Positions 17,934 through 25,350 of a DNA stretch of 64,000 nucleotides are shown here, piece after piece; positions within the stretch are counted from its first letter, which is position 1; every line of letters begins with the position of its first letter. The notes beneath the pieces were generated by a model, which worked only from the letters and a program-made list of their open reading frames with translations, was not told where the DNA came from and made no database searches. Source of the DNA: Bacteroides intestinalis DSM 17393 (GTDB lineage: Bacteria > Bacteroidota > Bacteroidia > Bacteroidales > Bacteroidaceae); assembly GCF_000172175.1 (NCBI RefSeq), contig NZ_ABJL02000008.1, forward strand, positions 1,364,001-1,428,000, in the 5' to 3' direction. Made by a program: the position numbers and the translations under genes.

Positions 17934-19132
17934 TCATTCGTATCATTCACCCTACTCTTATAACATAGAACATAGGCGCGATATCGGCTCTTCGGTGTTA
18001 CCGGAACTAACGGAAGGTAACCGGAGACTAAACGTCCGTTTTCTATAACAACAGGATACTGCTCCATCGCCTGCTTGTGCTCTTCCTGCAAGGCATCGTT
18101 CGTTGGATAGTAATCAATATTAAAATTACCGACCGTACCCGGAGCTACAAAATTCTCGCGAAACAGATGTGCCGCCACTCCCATATTCATACGCACGTTA
18201 ATTTCCACACAAGGATGAATACGGTAACTCTGCGTTTCCTCATCACGACAAATCATCATGTCTACACCCAGATAACCCGTATAAGATTCTCCAAATACAA
18301 CGGTTAATAACTCCTGCAACCTTTCGTGTACCTGCACCAAAGTTACCAATGGTACGTATTCAGTTATCCAGTTTTCCACCCATTCAGGTGTTACCAGTAG
18401 ATTACCAAGATAGGCTCCTTTTTCATTGGTCAGGAAAAGAGAATAACCGGTAAAAAGTACCCTGCCATGTCCATCAGAATAAAATTCAAGAGCAAAATCT
18501 TCTATTTTATTATATACAGGTTGCCCGATTACCCCCTCTTGTTCATCCAAAACATGCTGGCACCAACCAGCAATAGAATCGGTAAATATACCTCTACACC
18601 AGTTCAGTCCTTTACCACTACTTGACCAAGGCGCCTTCAACACTGTACGTTTATACTTCTCTACAAATTCCTGACAAGCAGGGAGGTCATTCAAATAGTT
18701 GGCCAAACCACAACAATTCTCAATGCCATGCAAGCCGTCAAGCACTACCATAGCCAACTCTCGAGAAGAAAAGGCACGAAGTCTTTTTAATTCCTCCAAC
18801 GTAGGAAGTTTGTGTTTTGCAATTCCCCCTTTCAACATGCGTTTACGAAAAGCAAGATTCCAACCCCATGGTATAATCTGAGATTCGGCATAATCAGGCA
18901 GTTCAGGTTCGGTAACCAACTGTACGGAAAGGGGAAACATACGCTTCATTATTTGCAGATAATCTGCATTATAAGCTGATGGAGCGAGTACGGCACTGCC
19001 AGGCTGGGCATACCAGATGGGTAATAAAGCAAGGTCCTGAGCCATTCGGCGAGCAGAAGCGGGAGCTATATAATTTTCTTCATTGTTAGCAAGCGCCATG
19101 TCTGTGTCTGGGTTAAATACGTAGAGTTTCAT
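17930..19132 (-). CDS. ATP-grasp-like protein of unknown function
   Basis: A 400-residue cytoplasmic protein without signal peptide or membrane segments. It begins MKLYVFNPDTDMALAN. Two stretches suggest an ATP-grasp fold: KAPWSSSGKGL (about 168-178), like the flexible ATP-binding loop, and HPCVEINVRMNMG (about 325-337), like the Mg-binding E-x-N strand. ATP-grasp enzymes join a carboxylate to an amine or thiol; no substrate can be assigned. It has its own promoter and no obvious partner gene. Function remains unknown. Confidence 0.6.
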   Translation of the reverse strand: MKLYVFNPDTDMALANNEENYIAPASARRMAQDLALLPIWYAQPGSAVLAPSAYNADYLQIMKRMFPLSVQLVTEPELPDYAESQIIPWGWNLAFRKRMLKGGIAKHKLPTLEELKRLRAFSSRELAMVVLDGLHGIENCCGLANYLNDLPACQEFVEKYKRTVLKAPWSSSGKGLNWCRGIFTDSIAGWCQHVLDEQEGVIGQPVYNKIEDFALEFYSDGHGRVLFTGYSLFLTNEKGAYLGNLLVTPEWVENWITEYVPLVTLVQVHERLQELLTVVFGESYTGYLGVDMMICRDEETQSYRIHPCVEINVRMNMGVAAHLFRENFVAPGTVGNFNIDYYPTNDALQEEHKQAMEQYPVVIENGRLVSGYLPLVPVTPKSRYRAYVLCYKSRVNDTND

Positions 19133-19162
19133 ACAATTACAGTTCTTTATTATTTAAGGCCG

Positions 19163-19194
19163 CAAAATTACAGAGAAAAACAAGGCAAAACAAA
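19163..19194 (-). promoter_or_regulatory. Promoter of the ATP-grasp-like gene
   Basis: Minus-strand TTTG (19194-19191) and TAATTTTG (19170-19163) are spaced by 20 nt, a full match to the Bacteroides consensus, about 30 nt upstream of ATG 19132. Confidence 0.7.
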
Positions 19195-19237
19195 TATATA
19201 AACTTCACTAACAAAAAAGATATTTTGCCATCTCTAC

Positions 19238-19268
19238 TTTGCAATTCTACAAAAAAGGCGTATATTTG
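19238..19268 (+). promoter_or_regulatory. Promoter of the AAA ATPase gene
   Basis: TTTG at 19238-19241, a 19-nt spacer and TATATTTG at 19261-19268 form a full consensus promoter 27 nt before ATG 19295. Confidence 0.75.
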
Positions 19269-19294
19269 TCGCCCGATAAACCGAATTTAACAGC

Positions 19295-20473
19295 ATGGAA
19301 GCATTCTACCGCACACACGCCTATCTTGTTGAGCATACCAATGCCCCTGTTCGCCGTGACCTCATGGATGAGATCAACTGGAACGACCGCCTTATCGGTA
19401 TTAAAGGAACGCGTGGTGTCGGTAAAACCACGTTCTTGTTGCAATACGCTAAAGAGAAATTCGGCACTGACCGTTCCTGTCTCTTTATCAATATGAACAA
19501 TTTCTATTTTTCCAACTTCAGTATCGTTGATTTCGCTTACGAATTTCAACGTCGCGGCGGAAAAGTATTATTGATAGACCAAGTGTTTAAACACCCTGAC
19601 TGGAGCAGAGAACTGAGAATGTGCTACGATCGTTTCCCGAACCTCAAAATCGTATTCACCGGTTCGTCCGTAATGCGACTGAAAGAGGAAAATCTGGAAT
19701 TGCGTGACATTGTGAAGAGCTATAATCTGCGTGGCTTCTCTTTCCGTGAGTATCTGAACCTGCAGACCGGCATGAAGTTCCGTGCTTACACACTGGAAGA
19801 GATTTTGAGCAATCACGAACAGATTGCCAAAGGTATCCTTTCGAAAGTGCGCCCGTTAGATTACCTGCAGGATTATCTGCACCACGGTTTTTATCCGTTC
19901 TTTCTGGAAAAACGCAATTTCTCGGAAAATCTACTGAAGACCATGAATATGATGGTGGAAGTGGATATCCTGCTCATTAAACAGATTGAACTGAAATATC
20001 TTTCAAAAATTAAGAAATTGCTCTATATGCTGGCAGTAGACGGTCCGAAAGCCCCGAACGTAAGCCAGCTGGCAAACGATATACAGACATCCCGCGCTAC
20101 GGTAATGAACTACATCAAATATCTGGCAGATGCACGTCTTATCAATATGGTATATCCGAAGGGAGAAGAATTCCCTAAGAAACCATCAAAGATCATGATG
20201 CACAACTCCAACCTGATGTACTCCATCTATCCCGTGAAAGTGGAAGAACTGGATGTACTGGACACTTTCTTCGCAAATTCCTTGTGGAAAGATCACAAGG
20301 TGAACAAAGGCGACAAAAATATGTCGTTCCTGGTGGACGATGTGATGCCTTTCAAGATTTGTCCGGAAGGAATGAAGATTAAGAACAATCCCGGCGTCAC
20401 CTACGCCCTGCACAAAGCAGAAATAGGAAGAGGGAATCAGATTCCACTCTGGATGTTCGGCTTTTTATATTGA
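19295..20473 (+). CDS. AAA ATPase with DUF4143-like C-terminus
   Basis: A 392-residue protein of the AAA_14/DUF4143 type. Walker A is GTRGVGKTT near residue 35, a Walker B-like stretch VLLIDQVFKHP lies near 90, and a sensor-like KIVFTGSS near 118. A winged-helix-like segment (QLANDIQTSRATVMNYIKYL) and the DUF4143 region fill the C-terminal half. Families of this type are very numerous in Bacteroides and their roles are mostly unknown. The gene ends 33 nt before the pyruvate:ferredoxin oxidoreductase start, so read-through is possible. Confidence 0.85.
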   Translation: MEAFYRTHAYLVEHTNAPVRRDLMDEINWNDRLIGIKGTRGVGKTTFLLQYAKEKFGTDRSCLFINMNNFYFSNFSIVDFAYEFQRRGGKVLLIDQVFKHPDWSRELRMCYDRFPNLKIVFTGSSVMRLKEENLELRDIVKSYNLRGFSFREYLNLQTGMKFRAYTLEEILSNHEQIAKGILSKVRPLDYLQDYLHHGFYPFFLEKRNFSENLLKTMNMMVEVDILLIKQIELKYLSKIKKLLYMLAVDGPKAPNVSQLANDIQTSRATVMNYIKYLADARLINMVYPKGEEFPKKPSKIMMHNSNLMYSIYPVKVEELDVLDTFFANSLWKDHKVNKGDKNMSFLVDDVMPFKICPEGMKIKNNPGVTYALHKAEIGRGNQIPLWMFGFLY

Positions 20474-20506
20474 GATTTATTCACTTAATAATAATTCAAT
20501 TTAGTT

Positions 20507-23500
20507 ATGACTAAACAGAAGAAATTCATTACTTGTGATGGTAACCAGGCTGCTGCGCATATCTCGTATATGTTCTCTGAAGTAGCTGCTATCTATCCCA
20601 TCACTCCCTCTTCTACGATGGCTGAGTACGTAGACGAATGGGCTGCCGCAGGACGCAAAAACATCTTCGGCGAAACAGTATTGGTACAGGAAATGCAATC
20701 AGAAGCCGGTGCTGCCGGAGCCGTTCACGGTTCATTGCAAGCCGGTGCGTTGACTTCAACGTACACTGCATCTCAAGGTCTGTTGCTGATGATCCCGAAT
20801 ATGTACAAGATTGCCGGTGAATTCCTGCCTTGCGTATTCCACGTATCAGCTCGTACACTGGCTTCTCACGCTCTGTGTATCTTCGGTGACCACCAAGACG
20901 TTATGTCAACCCGTATGACCGGTTTTGCTATGCTGGCCGAAGGTTCTGTACAGGAAGTTATGGACCTCTCCGGTGTTGCTCACTTGTCAACTATCAAAGC
21001 TCGTGTACCGTTTGTTAATTTCTTCGACGGCTTCCGTACTTCTCATGAAATCCAGAAGATCGAGATGTTGGAAAACGATGATCTCGCTCCCCTGATTGAC
21101 CAGGAAGCTTTGGCTGAATTCCGTGCTCGCGCATTGAATCCGATGAATCCGGTTGCCCGTGGTATGGCTGAAAACCCCGACCATTTCTTCCAGCACCGTG
21201 AATCATGCAACAACTACTACGAAGCAGTTCCTGCTATTGTAGAAGAATACATGAATGAAATTTCTAAAATCACAGGACGTAAATACGGCTTGTTCGATTA
21301 CTATGGTGCCGAAGACGCAGAACGCGTTATCATCGCTATGGGTTCTGTAACTGAAGCTGCCCGCGAAGCTATCGACCACTTGGTAGCTAATGGCGAAAAG
21401 GTAGGTATGGTTGCCGTACACTTGTATCGTCCGTTCTCTGCTAAGCACTTCCTGGCTGCTGTGCCTAAGACTGCTAAGACTATTGCAGTTCTTGACCGTA
21501 CAAAGGAACCGGGTGCTAACGGCGAACCGTTGTACCTCGATGTAAAAGACTGCTATTATGGTACTGCTAATGCTCCGGTAATCGTAGGCGGTCGTTACGG
21601 TTTGGGTTCTAAGGACACTACTCCTGCTCAGATCATTGCCGTATTCAAGAATCTGGCTATGCCGATGCCGAAGAACCACTTTACTATCGGTATCGTAGAC
21701 GACGTAACCTTCACTTCACTTCCTCAGGAAGAAGAAATCGCATTGGGTGGCGAAGGCATGTTCGAAGCTAAATTCTACGGACTGGGCGCTGACGGTACAG
21801 TAGGTGCTAACAAGAACTCTGTAAAAATCATCGGTGACAACACTGATAAACACTGCCAAGCTTACTTCTCTTATGACTCTAAGAAGTCAGGTGGTTTCAC
21901 TTGTTCTCACTTGCGTTTCGGTGATACTCCGATCCGCTCTACATACTTGGTAAACACTCCGAACTTTGTGGCTTGCCACGTTCAGGCTTACCTGCACATG
22001 TACGATGTAACCCGCGGTTTGCGTAAGAATGGTACATTCCTTCTGAACACAATCTGGGAAGGCGAAGAACTGGCTAAGAATCTGCCTACCCGCGTGAAGA
22101 AGTATTTCGCTAAAAACAATATCTCTGTATACTATATCAATGCAACTCAGATTGCACAAGAAATCGGTTTGGGCAACCGTACCAATACAATCCTGCAATC
22201 TGCATTCTTCCGTATCACAGGCGTAATTCCTGTTGACCTGGCTGTAGAACAGATGAAGAAATTCATCCAGAAGTCTTACGGTAAGAAGGGTGAAGATATC
22301 GTAAACAAGAACTATGCTGCCGTTGACCGTGGTGGTGAATACAAACAATTGACTGTTGATCCTGCTTGGGTTAACTTGGCTGACGACGCTAAGGCTGAAA
22401 ACAACGATCCTGCATTCATCAACGAAGTAGTTCGTCCGATCAATGCACAGGATGGTGACTTGTTGCCGGTATCTGCATTCAAAGGCATCGAAGACGGTAC
22501 TTGGTATCAAGGTACAGCTAAATACGAAAAACGTGGTGTAGCTGCTTTCGTACCCGAATGGAATGCTGAAAACTGTATCCAGTGTAACAAGTGTGCATAC
22601 GTTTGTCCTCACGCTTCTATCCGTCCGTTCGTTCTGGATGCTGAAGAGCAGAAAGGTGCAAACTTCGAGATGCTGAAAGCGGTAGGTAAAGTATTCGATG
22701 GTATGACATTCCGTATCCAGGTTGACGTTCTCGACTGTCTGGGTTGCGGTAACTGTGCCGACATCTGTCCGGGTAATCCGAAGAAGGGTGGCAAGGCTTT
22801 GACTATGAAACATCTGGAAAGCCAGTTGAACCAAGTTCCTAACTGGGATTACTGCGCTGAAAAGGTAGCAAGCAAGCAACATTTGGTTGACGTTAAAGCT
22901 AACGTAAAGAACTCTCAGTTCGCTACTCCGTTGTTTGAATTCTCAGGTGCTTGCTCTGGTTGTGGTGAAACTCCGTATGTGAAGTTGATCACTCAGTTAT
23001 TCGGTGACCGCGAAATGGTAGCTAATGCAACAGGATGTTCTTCTATCTACTCCGGTTCAGTTCCTTCTACTCCTTATACTAAGAATGAAAAGGGTCAAGG
23101 TCCTGCTTGGGCAAACTCTTTGTTCGAAGACTTCTGTGAATTCGGTTTGGGTATGGAACTCGCTAACGAAAAGATGCGTGACCGTATTGTGAAACTGTTC
23201 AACCAGATCCTTGAAGGCGAAAATGCTCCTGCTGAAGTTAAGGAAGTATTGAAAGCATGGATTGAAAACATGTACGATGCAGACAAGACTAAAGAACTTG
23301 CACCTCAGATCGAGGCTATCATCGAGCAAGGCATCGCTGCCGGCTGCCCGATTAGCAAGGAACTGAAAGGCTTGACTCAATATTTGGTAAAACGCAGCCA
23401 GTGGATCATCGGTGGTGACGGTGCTTCTTACGATATCGGTTACGGTGGTCTCGACCATGTAATCGCCAGCGGTAAGGACGTTAACATCCTGGTTCTGGAT

Positions 23501-24064
23501 ACTGAGGTTTACTCTAACACAGGTGGTCAATCTTCTAAGGCTACTCCGGTGGGTGCTATCGCTAAGTTTGCTGCTGCCGGTAAGCGTGTACGCAAGAAAG
23601 ACCTCGGTCTGATGGCTACTACTTACGGTTACGTTTACGTAGCTCAGATTGCTATGGGTGCTGACCAGGCTCAGACTTTGAAGGCAATCCGTGAAGCTGA
23701 AGCTTATCCCGGACCGTCACTCATCATCGCTTACGCTCCGTGTATCAACCACGGTTTGAAGGCAGGTATGGGTAAAAGCCAGGCTGAGGAAGAAAAGGCT
23801 GTTAAGTGTGGTTACTGGCACTTGTGGCGTTACAATCCGGCTTTGGAAGCTGAAGGCAAGAACCCGTTCCAGTTGGATAGCAAAGAACCCGATTGGGCTG
23901 GATTCCAGGACTTCCTGAAGAGTGAGGTTCGTTACTCTTCTGTAATGAAACAATATCCTTCAGAAGCTGCCGAACTGTTCCAAGCAGCTGAAGACAATGC
24001 TAAGTGGCGTTATAACAGCTACAAGCGTCTGTCTAAAGAAAACTGGGGTGCTGATGCCGAATAA
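20507..24064 (+). CDS. nifJ: Pyruvate:ferredoxin (flavodoxin) oxidoreductase
   Basis: This 1,185-residue single-chain enzyme oxidises pyruvate to acetyl-CoA and CO2 and reduces ferredoxin or flavodoxin, the central step of anaerobic pyruvate use. It shows the N-terminal pyrimidine-binding domain with YPITPSSTMAE, the gamma/transketolase-C region, then two [4Fe-4S] motifs starting at Cys690 (CxxCxxCxxxCP) and Cys744 (CLGCGNCADICP). A further Cys-rich site is GACSGCGETPY, and the thiamine-diphosphate motif begins GGDGASYDIG near 969. Length is normal for full-length PFOR. Its regular, strongly biased codon choice suggests high expression. A hairpin follows the stop. Confidence 0.97.
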   Translation: MTKQKKFITCDGNQAAAHISYMFSEVAAIYPITPSSTMAEYVDEWAAAGRKNIFGETVLVQEMQSEAGAAGAVHGSLQAGALTSTYTASQGLLLMIPNMYKIAGEFLPCVFHVSARTLASHALCIFGDHQDVMSTRMTGFAMLAEGSVQEVMDLSGVAHLSTIKARVPFVNFFDGFRTSHEIQKIEMLENDDLAPLIDQEALAEFRARALNPMNPVARGMAENPDHFFQHRESCNNYYEAVPAIVEEYMNEISKITGRKYGLFDYYGAEDAERVIIAMGSVTEAAREAIDHLVANGEKVGMVAVHLYRPFSAKHFLAAVPKTAKTIAVLDRTKEPGANGEPLYLDVKDCYYGTANAPVIVGGRYGLGSKDTTPAQIIAVFKNLAMPMPKNHFTIGIVDDVTFTSLPQEEEIALGGEGMFEAKFYGLGADGTVGANKNSVKIIGDNTDKHCQAYFSYDSKKSGGFTCSHLRFGDTPIRSTYLVNTPNFVACHVQAYLHMYDVTRGLRKNGTFLLNTIWEGEELAKNLPTRVKKYFAKNNISVYYINATQIAQEIGLGNRTNTILQSAFFRITGVIPVDLAVEQMKKFIQKSYGKKGEDIVNKNYAAVDRGGEYKQLTVDPAWVNLADDAKAENNDPAFINEVVRPINAQDGDLLPVSAFKGIEDGTWYQGTAKYEKRGVAAFVPEWNAENCIQCNKCAYVCPHASIRPFVLDAEEQKGANFEMLKAVGKVFDGMTFRIQVDVLDCLGCGNCADICPGNPKKGGKALTMKHLESQLNQVPNWDYCAEKVASKQHLVDVKANVKNSQFATPLFEFSGACSGCGETPYVKLITQLFGDREMVANATGCSSIYSGSVPSTPYTKNEKGQGPAWANSLFEDFCEFGLGMELANEKMRDRIVKLFNQILEGENAPAEVKEVLKAWIENMYDADKTKELAPQIEAIIEQGIAAGCPISKELKGLTQYLVKRSQWIIGGDGASYDIGYGGLDHVIASGKDVNILVLDTEVYSNTGGQSSKATPVGAIAKFAAAGKRVRKKDLGLMATTYGYVYVAQIAMGADQAQTLKAIREAEAYPGPSLIIAYAPCINHGLKAGMGKSQAEEEKAVKCGYWHLWRYNPALEAEGKNPFQLDSKEPDWAGFQDFLKSEVRYSSVMKQYPSEAAELFQAAEDNAKWRYNSYKRLSKENWGADAE

Positions 24065-24108
24065 TTTCGATAATTATTGAAATAGGGAATAATAGACTCT
24101 GAAAAATG

Positions 24109-24150
24109 AAGGCTGCACCCGTGAACCGGATGTAGCCTTTATTTGTTTTT
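24109..24150 (+). terminator. Terminator after PFOR
   Basis: A 13-bp stem with two G-U pairs (24109-24121 with 24127-24139) is followed by a T-rich tract, 45 nt after the stop. Confidence 0.7.
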
Positions 24151-24172
24151 AAATTAATAAACAACAAACATT

Positions 24173-24361
24173 ATGATTGGATTTATTATTTGGATTATTG
24201 GCTTGATACTTGCAATCAAGGCCGTATTGGAAATTATGAAATGGAAGGTAGATGGAGTGAAAAAACTATTAGTCGCCATCCTTGTTTTGCTCACTAGCTG
24301 GATCGGACTGATCTTTTATTATTTCTGGGGAAGAGATAATCTGCCACAGATGTTGAAATAG
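24173..24361 (+). CDS. Small membrane protein, PLDc_N-like
   Basis: A 62-residue protein with two hydrophobic helices (about 2-20 and 31-52). The ending LIFYYFWGRDNLP resembles the short PLDc_N type membrane module seen alone in many small bacterial proteins. No catalytic domain is attached. It lies just after the PFOR terminator and ends before a strong bidirectional hairpin. Role unknown. Confidence 0.6.
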   Translation: MIGFIIWIIGLILAIKAVLEIMKWKVDGVKKLLVAILVLLTSWIGLIFYYFWGRDNLPQMLK

Positions 24362-24380
24362 ACAAGTCTATCTGTATATA

Positions 24381-24416
24381 AAAGAAAATGCCGTATTAAA
24401 TTACGGCATTTTCTTT
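24381..24416. terminator. Bidirectional terminator overlapping the 3' end of the PfkB kinase gene
   Basis: A perfect 15-bp stem (24381-24395 with 24402-24416) has A/T-run flanks. Its right half encodes the final residues of the minus-strand kinase. Confidence 0.85.
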
Positions 24417-25283
24417 TTTTATTATGCTATGAACTTCTTCTTCCGTTCCACCGAACGGACCATAGCTCTGCAACTTTACAGAACACATGGCAGCGGCAAA
24501 GCAACCGGCTTCCTGATAGGATGCTCCTCTTTTACGCATATATAGATAGCCTGCCATATATGTATCTCCACAGCCTGTGGCATCAGCTACATTTTCTACC
24601 GGATAGGCAGGTATTTCATAGAATCGCTTATCAACATAGATGAGTGAACCTTTATCTCCCAAGGTAAGCAAGACTTCCTTCACTCCCCATTCTGCCAATT
24701 TCACAGCAGCATCATAAGGATCCGTGCACTGCGTAAGTACCTCCATTTCATGTTCATTCGCTTTCAGAATATGGATATACTTCAAGGCTTCTTCTTTTTC
24801 AAGCCAGTCCACCGCCAATACTTCTTCATTCTGTACTTCGCGCAAATAACCCTGTACATCAAGAGACAATAGCCCTTTCCCGGCAAGATGTTTAATGACA
24901 TCTAATGAAAAATCATCCGCCAATAGACTGCCCAGATGATAAATCCGGGAATCTACATCCTGCAAACCTTCAATTGTGAAAGGATCAGCCTTAGCTGTGA
25001 CCCGCTGCTTTCTTTCATTAGTGTCTTCTCCATAAATATTCTCAAAGCAAATGGAATGAGTGCTGGGAAGTACTTTCACTTCAATGCCGTCTCTTCTCAA
25101 ATCATTCACCACCGACATCTCGCTATCAGCCAAAGCAGTAACAAGTTGGAATCCTTCAGTATTCAGGTGTTTAATGGCATGCGCAAAATAGAAAGAGGTT
25201 CCTCCAGGCATGTGCACTGTTTTCTGCGGAGTAACTACTTTATCCAAAGTAATATATCCAATGCAACAAAGATCGTATTTCAT
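24396..25283 (-). CDS. PfkB-family carbohydrate kinase
   Basis: A 295-residue ribokinase-fold kinase that phosphorylates a sugar or nucleoside. The N-terminal substrate strand (CCIGYITLDKV), the GGTSFYFAHA glycine motif and the C-terminal catalytic DATGCGDTYMAGYL anion-hole/base motif are all present. The ATG at 25283 is preferred to the TTG at 25313 because a minus-strand -7 element overlaps the latter. Substrate is not certain; its position right after the fructose-type HTCS suggests sugar metabolism, but a separate PfkB gene at 39816 sits in the fructan operon and is the better fructokinase candidate. Confidence 0.85.
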   Translation of the reverse strand: MKYDLCCIGYITLDKVVTPQKTVHMPGGTSFYFAHAIKHLNTEGFQLVTALADSEMSVVNDLRRDGIEVKVLPSTHSICFENIYGEDTNERKQRVTAKADPFTIEGLQDVDSRIYHLGSLLADDFSLDVIKHLAGKGLLSLDVQGYLREVQNEEVLAVDWLEKEEALKYIHILKANEHEMEVLTQCTDPYDAAVKLAEWGVKEVLLTLGDKGSLIYVDKRFYEIPAYPVENVADATGCGDTYMAGYLYMRKRGASYQEAGCFAAAMCSVKLQSYGPFGGTEEEVHSIIKKENAVI

Positions 25284-25310
25284 AAAATATTCAATTCCTT
25301 TTTGATATTG

Positions 25311-25318
25311 CAAAAGTA
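25311..25318 (-). promoter_or_regulatory. -7 element of the PfkB kinase gene
   Basis: Minus-strand TACTTTTG (25318-25311) matches TAnnTTTG, 28 nt upstream of ATG 25283. It excludes the upstream TTG as a start. The -33 element is unclear. Confidence 0.5.
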
Positions 25319-25350
25319 GGCAATTATTATCATTTCTTACCCCTGTTATA

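Noticed and set aside
21887..22882. 331-codon open frame on the minus strand inside the PFOR gene
   Set aside because: It is fully antisense to a highly conserved enzyme, its product has no family features, and it reflects the codon bias of the sense gene.
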